A stretch of 64,000 nucleotides of DNA from Couchioplanes azureus (GCF_014648355.1 NZ_BMQY01000005.1:310001-374000); one strand, 5' to 3'. Shown: positions 8,897-18,251, counted from the first letter of the stretch. Translations and numbers: made by a program. Notes: generated by a model not told the origin, from the sequence alone.

Positions 8897-9972
8897 CGCC
8901 GGACCGGACGAAAGAAGCGCGGAGATCGCCGAGGGAGCCGACGGCGTCGTTGTCCGGTTACACGGTCGCCGTCACCTCGGACCGCCGCCGCGACGAGCTG
9001 GCCGCCCTGCTCGCGCACCGGGGCGCCCGGATCGTGCTGGCACCCGCCCTGCGCCTCGTACCGACCGCCGACGACGCCGAGCTGCGCGCGGCCACCCGGG
9101 AGTGCCTCGCCACGCCGCCGGACATCGTCCTGGCCGGCACCGGCCTGCAGGGGTGGATCGGCGCCGCCGAGACCTGGGGCCTGGCCGGGCCACTGCGCAG
9201 GGTGCTGCTCCGCTCCCGTCTCGTGGCGCGCGGGCCGAAGGCGCCGCCGGACGGCACCGTCGAGGAGGTCGTCGACGACCTCACGGCCCGGGGCGTCGCC
9301 GGGCTGACCGTGGCGATACACCTGCCCGACGAGAGCCAGCCGGAGCATGCGGAGATCTTGCGCGCCGCCGGGGCCCGGGTGGTCGAGGTACCGGCCTACC
9401 GGTGGGCGCCGCCGATCGACCCGGCGCCCCTGCACCGGCTGGTGGATCTGGTCACCGGCCGGCTCGTGGACGCGGTGACCTTCACCTCGGCGCCCGCCGT
9501 GGCCGCCGTGCTGCGGGCCGCCGGGCCGAGCGCCGATCGGCTGCTGGAGGCGTTCCGCGGGGACGTGCTCGCGGCCTGCGTCGGGCCGGTGGCCGCCGCT
9601 CCGCTGCGCGAACGCGACGTCCCGGTGGTGGCTCCCGCGCGGGCCCGGCCGGGCGCTCTGGTCCGTACGGTCGCCGAGGAGCTGCCACCCCGGGCGCTGA
9701 CCATCGAGGTGACCGGCCACCGCCTGACCCTGCGCGGGCATGCCGCCATCGTCGACGGTGACCTGAGGCCCCTCGCGCCGGCGCCGATGGCGGTGCTGCG
9801 CGCGCTCGCCGCGGCTCCCGGCCGGGTGCTGTCCCGGGCGGCGCTGCGGCGCGCTCTGCCCCGCGGCGACGAGCACGCGGTGGAGATGGCCGTGGCCCGG
9901 CTGCGCGCCGGGCTGGGCGTGCCCGGCGTGATCCAGACCGTCGTCAAACGCGGCTACCGGCTGCCCGCCTGA
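8893..9972 (+). CDS. uroporphyrinogen-III synthase-like protein fused to a winged-helix DNA-binding domain
   Basis: 359 aa. Residues ~20-270 resemble the HEM4/uroporphyrinogen-III synthase fold: two Rossmann-like halves starting YTVAVTSDRR, with FTSAPAVAAVL and a VGPVAAAPL segment. Residues ~275-359 match an OmpR-type winged helix (LAPAPMAVLRALAAAPGRVLSR ... VKRGYRLPA, shown here in parts). HemD makes the tetrapyrrole precursor of haem and B12; in actinobacteria the version with a DNA-binding domain is thought to be regulatory, often linked to nitrite/nitrate assimilation. No other tetrapyrrole gene is nearby, so a regulatory role is an inference. ATG 8893 has GGGGAGGG about 11 nt upstream. 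Confidence 0.8.
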   Translation: MTPDRTKEARRSPREPTASLSGYTVAVTSDRRRDELAALLAHRGARIVLAPALRLVPTADDAELRAATRECLATPPDIVLAGTGLQGWIGAAETWGLAGPLRRVLLRSRLVARGPKAPPDGTVEEVVDDLTARGVAGLTVAIHLPDESQPEHAEILRAAGARVVEVPAYRWAPPIDPAPLHRLVDLVTGRLVDAVTFTSAPAVAAVLRAAGPSADRLLEAFRGDVLAACVGPVAAAPLRERDVPVVAPARARPGALVRTVAEELPPRALTIEVTGHRLTLRGHAAIVDGDLRPLAPAPMAVLRALAAAPGRVLSRAALRRALPRGDEHAVEMAVARLRAGLGVPGVIQTVVKRGYRLPA

Positions 9973-9985
9973 GGATCCGGCGGGC

Positions 9986-10606
9986 TCATCCGACCGGAGC
10001 CGGGTAGCCGCGCTCCTGCTCGGCCACCAGCGTGCGCATCGCGTGCTCCACGACGCCGACCAGCACGTGCTTCACCGACTCGCGGTGCCGCGCGTCACAC
10101 ATGATCAGCGGCACATGCGACGAGATCGCCAGCGCCTCGCGCACCTCGTCCGGCTCGTACTGGGGCGCGCCGTCGAAACAGTTCAGCGCGACCAGGTACG
10201 GCAGGTGCCGGTTCTCGAAGTAGTCGAGCGGCGCGAAGGCGTCGGAGATGCGGCGGGTGTCCACCAGCACGGCGGCGCCCACGGCACCCCGGATCAGCTC
10301 GTCCCACATGAACCAGAAGCGCGTCTGGCCCGGTGTGCCGAACAGATAGAGGATCAGGTCGTCGGCCATGGTGATCCGACCGAAGTCCATCGCCACCGTG
10401 GTCGTCTCCTTGCCCGGCACCTTGGACGCGTCGTCGATCCCCTGTCCCGCCGAGGTCATGACGGCCTCGGTGGTCAGCGGCTCGATCTCGGAGACCGCGC
10501 CGACCAGCGTCGTCTTTCCCACGCCGAAGCCACCAGCGATGACGATCTTCGCGGAGGTGATCTCCTTGGGTTGCGCCCCCGCCCGCTCAGAGCTTGCGAA
10601 GTCCAC
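9986..10606 (-). CDS. cvnD: conservon small GTPase-like protein (CvnD)
   Basis: 206 aa. P-loop GFGVGKTTLVGA (about residues 27-38) followed by a DFGR and LFGTPGQTRF switch-II-like segment and a LNCFDG base-recognition stretch in place of the usual NKxD. This is the MglA/Ras-like ATP/GTP-binding family that forms the D component of actinomycete conservons and is proposed to act with the sensor-kinase-like, roadblock and DUF742 partners at the membrane. GTG start with AAAGG upstream; it overlaps the end of cvnC by 20 nt. It ends 13 nt from the convergent HemD-like gene. Confidence 0.92.
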   Translation of the reverse strand: MDFASSERAGAQPKEITSAKIVIAGGFGVGKTTLVGAVSEIEPLTTEAVMTSAGQGIDDASKVPGKETTTVAMDFGRITMADDLILYLFGTPGQTRFWFMWDELIRGAVGAAVLVDTRRISDAFAPLDYFENRHLPYLVALNCFDGAPQYEPDEVREALAISSHVPLIMCDARHRESVKHVLVGVVEHAMRTLVAEQERGYPAPVG

Positions 10607-10949
10607 TCAACACCCTTTCCAGCAGATCCATCCGCTCCGTGAACCCTTTCTTGGGAGCGGCACTGTGCAGCGACAACATCCCGTCGGCGACCATGTCGGC
10701 GACGAGAACCCGGGCGACTCCCAGCGGGAGCCTGCTGTAGGCCGCGATCTCGGCCAACGACTGTGCCCGGGGCTCGCACAGCACGGCTATGCGGTACTTG
10801 TCGTGCCCGGCGAACCGGGCTTCCTGAACGGCGGCCTGGCTTGCCACCAGCACTGCCTCGATGGGTATCTCCCGGCGCGGCTCGGTCCGGCCCCGGGTGA
10901 CCGCGTACGGGCGGACCAGATTGCCGCGGGGGTCGTGCGGCTGTCCCAT
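10587..10949 (-). CDS. cvnC: conservon DUF742 protein (CvnC)
   Basis: 120 aa DUF742 protein, a winged-helix-like domain found almost only in conservons. Seen: N-terminal LVRPYAVTRGRT typical of the family, then RAQSLAEIAAYSRLPLGVARVLVADM (given in family order: helix, turn, recognition-like helix). The ATG at 10949 follows a strong GGAGGTGA. It lies 47 nt after cvnB and overlaps cvnD. Known conservon complexes link this subunit to the GTPase; DNA binding has not been shown. Confidence 0.92.
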   Translation of the reverse strand: MGQPHDPRGNLVRPYAVTRGRTEPRREIPIEAVLVASQAAVQEARFAGHDKYRIAVLCEPRAQSLAEIAAYSRLPLGVARVLVADMVADGMLSLHSAAPKKGFTERMDLLERVLSGLRKL

Positions 10950-10996
10950 CGAGCGGTCACCTCCTTCCGGCTGTCGCACGCGTCGTGGCGACGGTC

Positions 10997-11410
10997 CTAG
11001 ACCTGACCCGCGACGGCCTCGCGCGGCGCCGGCACCAGGGCGGCGCCGACCCGCTCGACCAGCAGTGCCATCTCGTATCCGACCTGGCCGACATCGCAAC
11101 TTCGCGCGGCCAGCACGGCCATCGACGATCCGTCGCTGATGGACATCAGGAACAGGTATCCGCTGTCCATCTCGATGATCGTCTGCTGCACCTGGCCGGC
11201 GTCGAACATGCGGGACGCGCCGTCGGTGAGGCTGACCACGCCGGAGGTGATGGCCGCGAGCTGGTCGGCGCGGTCCGCGGGCAGGTCCCGGGACGAGGCC
11301 AGCAGCAGGCCGTCGGCGGAGACCGCGACCACGTGGGCGATGCCGGCCACGCTGTCGGCGAAGTTGCTGAGCAGCCAGCCCATGTCCTGCATGGTGGGGG
11401 GCCTGGTCAC
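10997..11410 (-). CDS. cvnB: conservon roadblock/LC7 protein (CvnB)
   Basis: 137 aa single-domain roadblock/LC7 protein (DMGWLLSNFAD ... VVAVSADGLLLA ... MDSGYLFLMSISDGS). Roadblock proteins regulate small GTPases as dimers; here the partner is CvnD. The GTG start overlaps the cvnA stop by 4 nt (GTGA), indicating translational coupling. Confidence 0.93.
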   Translation of the reverse strand: MTRPPTMQDMGWLLSNFADSVAGIAHVVAVSADGLLLASSRDLPADRADQLAAITSGVVSLTDGASRMFDAGQVQQTIIEMDSGYLFLMSISDGSSMAVLAARSCDVGQVGYEMALLVERVGAALVPAPREAVAGQV

Positions 11411-14400
11411 TGTCCGTTCTCCTTAGCAGCAGATGCGCCCGCGGCAGCTTCCTCGCTGCCTGCCGTACGCCCTCGTTGCACCCCTCGGTGGTACGCGGAG
11501 AGGAGGCCGCGTACCTCGTCCGGGCTGCGCCGTTTCTGGTTGCGTGGGTTGCTCTCGACGCCGCCGGGCACCAGCTGCGCCTGCGGCACCCGCTTGGGCA
11601 GCCCCGAGCGGGTGGTGCCGGTGACGGTGGGCTCCGCGGCCGCCATCGCCCGCTGCCAGCCCTCGTCGGCGGCGGTACGCCACGCGTCCTCCGCCGGCCG
11701 GCGCTGCCGGGGCACCGCCTGGCCGTCGCCGTCCGCACGGTCCTCCGCCGGCGACGGTCCACTCTGCCGGGCGCTCTCGGCGGCCACCGTGGCCGGAGCC
11801 GGTGGGACGGAGACCACCGGCGACACCGGGACGGCGGAGATCGGGGCGGCGTGCGGCGTCGGGCCGGGCGGAGCCGAGGTGGCAGTGGCGGTGGTGGTGG
11901 CGCCGGCGGTGTCGGGGACCACCGGGTTCGGCGGCGGCGCGTAGCCCGCGGTCGGCATGCCCCACTCCTGCGACATCGAACCCTCATGCCCCTTGAACCA
12001 GCTCTGTTGCATCTGCAGGAAGATAGGCGCGGCCTCGGGCCGTTCCTCACGCGGTGCCGGTGCGGGAGGAGGCGGCGGGGACGGCATCGCGGCGAGCGCG
12101 GCTCCCCACCCCGGCGACCCGGCGTCCGTGGGCCGCGGGGGCCGGTCGTCCCCGGGGGTCCCGGTCCCCGCCGACGGCACGATCGGATATGCCTTCGTCG
12201 GGGACCCGGCGAGCCCGGCGTCCCACACCGGGGTCCGCGCCGGATCGGGATCCACCGGCTGGGCGACCCGGGTGGGCAACGACGGCCGGTCGTCGACCCC
12301 GCGCTTGGGCAACGCGGGCCGGTTCGGCGTCGGGAAGCCGTCGCCCGTGCCCGGCCGCTGCGACGGCAGCAACGGCAGCTGCGGGTGGGCGGGCAGAGCC
12401 GGCTGCGGCGGCGCCGGGATCGGGGCACCGTCGGGCTCGCCGGTCCGCGGGTGGCCGGCCGCGGAGTCCGGCGACCGCAGACTGGGGACGATCGCCGGAA
12501 GAGTGGCTGTCTCCGCGGCGCCGCGACCCAGTGGCATCGGATCGTTCCAGCCCGTCGGCGTCGGATCGAGCTGCCGGTTGCCGCGGGTGTGCGGGTCCAG
12601 CGGCCGGGTGCCGGGCAGCACCACGATGCTGTTCGGCAGCACGACCTGCGCGACCGTGCCGCCCTCCAGGTTGGCGCGCAGCTCGACGCGGATGCCGTAC
12701 CGGTTGGCGAGCCGGCTGACCACGGCGAGGCCCATCAGGCGGAAGGCCGCCACGTCCACGTCGGTCGTCTCGGCCAGCCGCCGGTTGAGCGCGTCCATCT
12801 GCTCCTCGGACATGCCGAGGCCGCGGTCCTCCACCTGGATGACCACGTAGTCGCGGATCCGCCGGCCGTCCGCGACCACCACGGTGTTGGGCGGCGAGAA
12901 GCGGGTGGCGTTGTCCAGCAGCTCCGCGACGAGCCGTACGACGTCGTTGACCGCGACGGCGGCGATCGAGATGTCGGTGTCCACCGTGCCGAACTCGATG
13001 CGGTTGTAGAGCTCGACCTCGGACTGCGCGGCGCGCAACGCGTCGACCACGAGCGCGTCCTCGCGCCGCGGCGCGCTGGAGTCGGCGCCGGCGAGGACCA
13101 GCAGGTTCTCGTCGTTGCGGCGCATCCGGGTCGCGAGGTGGTCGAGCTCGAAGAGCTGGGCGAGCCGCTTCGGGTCCTCCTCGCCGCGCTCGATCTGGTC
13201 GAGCTCGCCGATCATGCGGTCGACCAGGTTCTGCGAGCGGCGGGCCAGGTTGAGGAACATCGCCGAGACGCTCGTCCGGAGCGCGGCCTGCTCGGCCGCC
13301 ACCCGGACGGCCTCCTTGTGGACCACGTTGAAGGCCTGCGCCACCTGGCCGACCTCGTCGCGGTTGCTGAGCCGGATCGGGTCGCGCACCTGGCGGACGA
13401 TGTCCTCGGCGCCGCCCTCGCCCAGGTTGCGGACGTCGCGCAGCCGGGCGACGGCGTCGGGCAGGTCACGGTGGGCCACCGCCAGGGCGCCCTCGCGCAG
13501 CCTGCGCAGCGAGAGGTTGAGCGAGCGGGCCAGCACGACGGCCAGGGCCACCGCGATGATCAGGGTGAGCAGCACGAGGGAGGCCTCGACGGCGGCCTGC
13601 CGGGTGACCGCGGCGCTCTCGTCGCCGGCCTGCCGCAGCGCCTGCTCCTCGAGCCGCTGCTCGGCCCAGCGCATGAGGTCGACGACGGACCCTATGGACT
13701 GGGTGATGTCGCCCGGGGTGACCGCGGCGCCCCGCAGCAGCTGGGTGGCGATCTCGTCGGCGAGGTTGACCGCGTCACCCGAGACCGTGCTGTCCACCAG
13801 GGCCTGTTGCGCGGGGGTGGCGACCAGGGTGAAGCCCTCGAGCGCCTCCTGCTGGCCGGTCTGCGTGGAGGTGAAGACGGAGAGCTGCTCGTCGCTGGTG
13901 TCTCCGGCGACCCGGGCGGCGTACGCGACCGCCTCCTGCTCGGCGGTGCCGGCCTTGGCCCGGGTGAACGCGGAGACCGCGCGGAGGCTGTCGGCGACCG
14001 CGCCCTCGCCCGCGTACTGACTGAGCAGCTCGCCGTAGCCGACGAGGTCGGTGATCACGACGCCGTAGCGCAACACCGCCTCGGCGACGGCGATCTCGTC
14101 GCGATCGGTGATCTTCTTCCGGGTCGCGTCCATCGTCCGCAGATGATCGTCGATCCGGGTCAGACGGGCCTGCAGGGCCGCCGGCGGCTCGCCCTGGGCC
14201 CGCCGGACCACGGAATACTGCTGGATCCGCCGGTCACTTTCCGAGATGACAGCGTTGTAACCCTCCGGCGCGGCCCGCGGATCGGCCAGGTATTCGGCCG
14301 CCGCGATGCGCTCCCGATGCAGTTGATGGGTCAGCTCGGAGACGTCCGTGGAGAGCCGGGTCAGGTCTTCCACCTGACTCGCGTCCAGGGCCCGGCCGCC

Positions 14401-14601
14401 GACGTCGACCAGCCGCACGGCGGCGAGCGCGAGCACGGCGAGCAGCGGCACGAAGAGGATCAAGGCCAGTTTGGACCGGATCCGGGCGTCGCGCAGCCGG
14501 GGAAACCACCGGCGTCGATCACCCTCGTCGCTGCTCGGGCCGGGATCGACGGCGGCACGCGCGAGACGGGTCGAGGGCTGGGTCGAAGATCCGGTGCTCA
14601 C
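11407..14601 (-). CDS. cvnA: conservon sensor histidine-kinase-like protein (CvnA) with nitrate/nitrite-sensing-type domain
   Basis: 1064 aa. N-terminal ~42 residues cytoplasmic; membrane helix about 44-66; an extracytoplasmic NIT-like (nitrate/nitrite-sensing) helical domain to about 335; a second membrane helix about 340-360; HAMP-like region with RDPIRLSNRDEVGQVAQAF; then an ATPase domain with N-box LLDNATRFSPPN and G-box VEDRGLGMS (about 570-650). The C-terminal ~380 residues are Pro/Ala-rich and probably disordered. No clear phospho-accepting His box is seen, as is usual for conservon A subunits. GTG start with GAGGAG 6 nt upstream. First gene of cvnABCD. Confidence 0.92.
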   Translation of the reverse strand: MSTGSSTQPSTRLARAAVDPGPSSDEGDRRRWFPRLRDARIRSKLALILFVPLLAVLALAAVRLVDVGGRALDASQVEDLTRLSTDVSELTHQLHRERIAAAEYLADPRAAPEGYNAVISESDRRIQQYSVVRRAQGEPPAALQARLTRIDDHLRTMDATRKKITDRDEIAVAEAVLRYGVVITDLVGYGELLSQYAGEGAVADSLRAVSAFTRAKAGTAEQEAVAYAARVAGDTSDEQLSVFTSTQTGQQEALEGFTLVATPAQQALVDSTVSGDAVNLADEIATQLLRGAAVTPGDITQSIGSVVDLMRWAEQRLEEQALRQAGDESAAVTRQAAVEASLVLLTLIIAVALAVVLARSLNLSLRRLREGALAVAHRDLPDAVARLRDVRNLGEGGAEDIVRQVRDPIRLSNRDEVGQVAQAFNVVHKEAVRVAAEQAALRTSVSAMFLNLARRSQNLVDRMIGELDQIERGEEDPKRLAQLFELDHLATRMRRNDENLLVLAGADSSAPRREDALVVDALRAAQSEVELYNRIEFGTVDTDISIAAVAVNDVVRLVAELLDNATRFSPPNTVVVADGRRIRDYVVIQVEDRGLGMSEEQMDALNRRLAETTDVDVAAFRLMGLAVVSRLANRYGIRVELRANLEGGTVAQVVLPNSIVVLPGTRPLDPHTRGNRQLDPTPTGWNDPMPLGRGAAETATLPAIVPSLRSPDSAAGHPRTGEPDGAPIPAPPQPALPAHPQLPLLPSQRPGTGDGFPTPNRPALPKRGVDDRPSLPTRVAQPVDPDPARTPVWDAGLAGSPTKAYPIVPSAGTGTPGDDRPPRPTDAGSPGWGAALAAMPSPPPPPAPAPREERPEAAPIFLQMQQSWFKGHEGSMSQEWGMPTAGYAPPPNPVVPDTAGATTTATATSAPPGPTPHAAPISAVPVSPVVSVPPAPATVAAESARQSGPSPAEDRADGDGQAVPRQRRPAEDAWRTAADEGWQRAMAAAEPTVTGTTRSGLPKRVPQAQLVPGGVESNPRNQKRRSPDEVRGLLSAYHRGVQRGRTAGSEEAAAGASAAKENGQ

Positions 14602-15072
14602 GACATCTCCTCGCTGATCGTCCCCGCTTCTCTTCGCCCGCCCGTTCGGCGTCGCCCGGGCCCGGCCGATGACGGCGGCAGGGCCCGTGCCACACGCGGC
14701 ACGGCCGCGATTTCATCAGAGTCGGCAACCGTTTGGGAAGTACGAGACCGCCCGAAAAAAGGGATCACGAAAGCTCGACAATCACCGGAACGGGTCGACA
14801 AGCGACAGTGCGTAGGCGTTGACGTGCGCGAATGTAACCGTAACCACGGCATGTGTCGACACAGTGACGCTCATCCATCAAGATTCCAACCACTATGTGA
14901 GATCGCCGTCCCGCACACCACGTCGGGCGCGGCTTGACCAGCAACCTTCACGTTGGCAAGGTTTGGCGCGATCGGACGGACGCGCTGTCCGTGTTTTCGC
15001 GGTCCACTCCGGACAACATCGCGTTTCCGGGACACACCTCGTCCCGTCTCCGCCCTCGAGGAGGCACCCCCA
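14602..15072 (-). other. divergent intergenic region between cvnA and the substrate-binding protein gene
   Basis: 471 nt with locally lower GC (about 14720-14900). It must hold promoters in both directions but no pair of -35/-10 boxes is convincing. It contains a perfect 12-nt palindrome TGTGTCGACACA at 14852-14863 and a small GTGCC/GGCAC hairpin in the cvnA leader near 14690. No small gene seen. Confidence 0.5.
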
Positions 15073-16233
15073 GTGAGGCTCCCCCGCCGCCTGACGGCGT
15101 CCGCCGCCGCATCGGCGCTCGTCATATCCGCCCTCACGGGCTGCGACTCCGGCAGCGAACCGGGCACGAAGACCGACGTCGTCATCGGCGCCGACCTGGC
15201 GTCCGGCTCGGTGCTGGACGCCGCGTACTCCCGTGCGCTGCAACTCCGGGTCGAGCAGATCAACGCCTCGGGCGTGCTCGGCGAGCACAACCTCGTTCTC
15301 CGGATCCAGGACAACAAGTCCGACCCGACAGCGTCGCTGCGCAACATCAGCACGCTCGCCGACGATCCGGCGGTCGCCGCGATCATCAGCGGTGGCTGCA
15401 ACGAGTGCGTCGTCGGCGCCGCCAAGACCATCAACGACAAGCGGGTGCCCACGATCGCCCTCGCCGCGGCCGACGAGGTCAGCATGCCGGTCGAGAGCCG
15501 CCGGTACGTCTTCAAGCTCGGGCCCAACGCGAGCGACAGCGCGGCCGCGCTCGTCGCCGACCTGGTCCGCACCCGGACCAAGTCGGTCGCCCTGCTCTAC
15601 TCCGACGACCTCTACGGCAAGGGCGGCCGCGCGCGCATGGCCACGCAGCTGGCGCGGGCCGGCATCGGCGTCACCCGCCAGCTTCCGGTCAAGCCGACCG
15701 CGACGGACGTCACCCAGACCGTCGGCACCCTCGCCGGCACCGATCCGGACGCCCTCGTCGTCTGGACCGGCCCGGAGCAGGCGACACTCGCCGCGGTCGC
15801 CGCCAGGGCCGCCGGATACAAGGGCCGGACGTACTTCGACGCGGCGGCCGCGGGCGACCTCTTCCTGCCGCAGGAGGCCGCGGCGGCCACGAGCGACACC
15901 ACCATGGTGTTCACCCAGATCCTCGCGATCGACGACGTGATCGCGACGACCCCGGCCAAGGCCGCCCGCAAGCAGTGGTTCCGGGACTACACCTCCCGCT
16001 ACGGCAGCTACTCGGGGGTCGCCTCGTTCGGCGCGGACGCGGTGAGCCTGATCGCCGACGCCGTCGCCAGGGCCGGCGGGAACCGCCAGCAGATCCGCGA
16101 CATCCTGGAGACCTCGCAGACCGACGGCCTGTCCGGCCCCATCCGGCTGACCCCGGACAACCACTCGGGCCTCATGCCGCAGGCGCTGACCCTGCTGGTC
16201 GCACGCAGCGGTCGCTGGCGGCTGCTGAGCTGA
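15073..16233 (+). CDS. branched-chain amino acid-type ABC substrate-binding lipoprotein
   Basis: 386 aa. A lipoprotein signal peptide ends in the lipobox LTGC (Cys about residue 23), so the protein should be anchored outside the membrane. The mature part is a type I periplasmic-binding fold of the Leu/Ile/Val (Peripla_BP_6) family: VVIGADLASG, LRIQDNKSDP, ISGGCNECVVG, VALLYSDDLYGKGG. The GTG at 15073 is chosen for GAGGAGG about 9 nt upstream and because it gives a correct signal peptide. No permease or ATPase of this class is adjacent, so it is an orphan receptor; ligand unknown. A strong terminator follows. Confidence 0.88.
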   Translation: MRLPRRLTASAAASALVISALTGCDSGSEPGTKTDVVIGADLASGSVLDAAYSRALQLRVEQINASGVLGEHNLVLRIQDNKSDPTASLRNISTLADDPAVAAIISGGCNECVVGAAKTINDKRVPTIALAAADEVSMPVESRRYVFKLGPNASDSAAALVADLVRTRTKSVALLYSDDLYGKGGRARMATQLARAGIGVTRQLPVKPTATDVTQTVGTLAGTDPDALVVWTGPEQATLAAVAARAAGYKGRTYFDAAAAGDLFLPQEAAAATSDTTMVFTQILAIDDVIATTPAKAARKQWFRDYTSRYGSYSGVASFGADAVSLIADAVARAGGNRQQIRDILETSQTDGLSGPIRLTPDNHSGLMPQALTLLVARSGRWRLLS

Positions 16234-16244
16234 CGCCTCCTGGA

Positions 16245-16284
16245 CCGCGGTGGGCGCCGGTCACGGCACCGGCGCCCACCGCGG
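16245..16284 (+). terminator. bidirectional terminator between convergent transport genes
   Basis: Perfect 17-bp inverted repeat (16245-16261 with 16268-16284; arm starts CCGCGGTGGGC) with a 6-nt loop, 12 nt after the binding-protein stop and 46 nt after the end of the convergent permease. No T-tract on either side, as is usual in actinomycetes. Confidence 0.8.
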
Positions 16285-16329
16285 CACGAACCCCGGTCCA
16301 GCGCCGGAGGAGCCCGGCCCGCGCCGAGA

Positions 16330-17151
16330 TCAGCGCGCGGAGGTCGTCGCCCACACCCATGGCAGCGCGAGCCGCTCGATGAGCACGAGCAGGTAGTACA
16401 GCACGATGCTGACCAGCGCCAGCAGCGTGATCGCGGCGAATGCGGTCGGAGTGTCACCCTGGCCGCTGGTCTGCACGATGATCATGCCCAGTCCGGTCGA
16501 GCCGTACTGCATCTCGCCGACGACCACGCCGATCACCGCGAGCGGCATGGCGACCTTGAAGCCGACGAAGATCTGCGGCAGCGCGGCGGGCAGCCGTACC
16601 CGCCGGAAGATCTGCGACCGCGAGGCGTCCATGGCCCGGGCCAGCTCGACCAGGTCCGCCGGGGTGCTGGTCAGCCCCGTCGCAGTGGCGAGCACGACCG
16701 GGAAGAAGCAGACCATGAACGCCATGGCCAGGATCGGGGTCCGCCCGTAGCCGAACCAGATCAGCATCAGCGGTGCGAGCGCCACCTTGGGCACCGCGTT
16801 GAAGGCCACCAGCAGCGGCGAGAACATCCGCTCGACCGGCCGCCACGCGGCGATCGCCACGCCGATCAGCACGCCGACGACGAGCGAGAGGCCGAAGCCC
16901 AGGACGGTCGACAGCGTGGTGTGCCAGGTCTCGGTGAGCAGCAGCTCGCGGTAGCGACCGAAGCCGTCGGCCACGTCGGACGGGCCGGGCAGCACCACCG
17001 TGTTGATCTCGAGGACCGCGGTGACGATCCACCATCCGGCGACCGCGACGGCCAGGCCGAGCAGCGGCCACAGCAGGGCCCCGAAGGTACGGCGGGCGGC
17101 GGGCGCCACGGCCGGTGCCGCGGAGGCGGGATCGCTCGCCAGGTCAGTCAC
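16330..17151 (-). CDS. ABC transporter permease, SsuC/TauC/ThiX type
   Basis: 273 aa with six predicted membrane helices and the cytoplasmic EAA-like loop (ELARAMDASRSQIFRRVRLPAALP, read in two parts) near residues 160-185. This BPD_transp_1 class serves importers of sulfonates, nitrate, taurine or pyrimidine thiamine precursors. GTG start with GGAGGGAG upstream. It lies 63 nt downstream of the NMT1-type binding-protein gene and must pair with the ATPase transcribed in the opposite direction at 18485. Substrate not determined by sequence. Confidence 0.9.
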   Translation of the reverse strand: MTDLASDPASAAPAVAPAARRTFGALLWPLLGLAVAVAGWWIVTAVLEINTVVLPGPSDVADGFGRYRELLLTETWHTTLSTVLGFGLSLVVGVLIGVAIAAWRPVERMFSPLLVAFNAVPKVALAPLMLIWFGYGRTPILAMAFMVCFFPVVLATATGLTSTPADLVELARAMDASRSQIFRRVRLPAALPQIFVGFKVAMPLAVIGVVVGEMQYGSTGLGMIIVQTSGQGDTPTAFAAITLLALVSIVLYYLLVLIERLALPWVWATTSAR

Positions 17152-17213
17152 GTCTCATCGCTCCCTCCGCCGGTCGCGGGGCACCCGGGCAGGGCACCCC
17201 GCGCCGGGCCGGA

Positions 17214-18251
17214 TCACGCGTTCGGCACCAGGTCGAACGTGATGACCTGCTCGGGCGTGAGCCCCGCCGGGATCTGACCGGAACCTTGCAGGATCGCGAT
17301 GCTGCGCGCCACGCGCTGGCTGTCCAGGGCGCCCACCGGCACGCCCGCGGCCTCCGAGCGTACGAACGGGGCCATCAGCGTCAGCTCGGCGGCGGCCGAC
17401 TCGGGGTTCGCGGTCGGCACGTACTTCTTCAGGATCGTGCCCGCCTCCTCCGGGTTGGCGATCGAGGTTTGCAGGCCCTTGAGCAGCGCCGCGGTGAACT
17501 TGCGGACCTTGTCGGGGTGGTCCTTGGCATACTGCGACGACGTGATCAGCACGTTGCCGTAGAGATCCTGCAGGTAGTCGCTGTAGGGCAGCAGCACGGC
17601 GGTCTTCTTGGCGATGCCCTCGATGGTGGGCTTGCCGACCACGAACTGCCCGATGCCGTCCACCTTGTGCTGTGCCAGCGTGCCGAAGAGCGTCTGCGCC
17701 GTGCCGTTCTCGAACTTGACCTTGGACGCGTCCACGTTGGCCAGCTTGGCGTACGTCGGGAAGAGGTTGCGCACCACCGAGCCGGGGGTGTCCGCGATGG
17801 TCTTGCCCTCGAGGTCCTTGGGCGTGGCGATGCCGTAGCCGTCGAGCGACATGATCGCCGCCATGGTGCGCTGCTGGATCGCCGCCACCGCCGTGAAGCC
17901 GGTGATCTTCGGTGCGCCGCCCTTCCCGCCCGCGGCGAGCAGGCCGCCGGTCAGGTCGATCGGCACGAACTGCGCCTGCCCACCGACGATCGCCTTGATG
18001 TTGTCGCCGCTGCCGTTGCCCGGCTTGATCTCCACGTCGAAGCCCGCGTCGCGGAAGAAGCCCTTCTCCTTGGCCACGTACGCGAACGAGTCGCGGCCGA
18101 AGGTGCCGAACGACGTCAGGTAGGTGACCTTCTCCAGCGCCTGCGTGCCGCCGGCCGCGCCCTTGTCGTCCCCGTCGTCGCAACCTGCGGCGGCGAGGGT
18201 CGTGGCCAGCGCGGCGGCCACGAGCGTGCGGGTGAATGTCCTTCTGTGCAC
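17214..18251 (-). CDS. NMT1/THI5-like ABC substrate-binding lipoprotein
   Basis: 345 aa. Signal peptide with lipobox AAGC (Cys about residue 22). The mature protein is an NMT1/THI5-type type II binding fold: KVTYLTSFGTFGRDSF, EKGFFRDAGFDVEI, KDLEGKTIADTPGS. Relatives bind hydroxymethylpyrimidine-type thiamine precursors, riboflavin, sulfonates or nitrate. A thiamine operon lies 4 kb away, but no TPP riboswitch precedes this gene. GTG at 18251 is preferred: GGAAGGA lies 5 nt upstream and it gives the signal peptide. Transcribed with the permease. Confidence 0.9.
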   Translation of the reverse strand: MHRRTFTRTLVAAALATTLAAAGCDDGDDKGAAGGTQALEKVTYLTSFGTFGRDSFAYVAKEKGFFRDAGFDVEIKPGNGSGDNIKAIVGGQAQFVPIDLTGGLLAAGGKGGAPKITGFTAVAAIQQRTMAAIMSLDGYGIATPKDLEGKTIADTPGSVVRNLFPTYAKLANVDASKVKFENGTAQTLFGTLAQHKVDGIGQFVVGKPTIEGIAKKTAVLLPYSDYLQDLYGNVLITSSQYAKDHPDKVRKFTAALLKGLQTSIANPEEAGTILKKYVPTANPESAAAELTLMAPFVRSEAAGVPVGALDSQRVARSIAILQGSGQIPAGLTPEQVITFDLVPNA

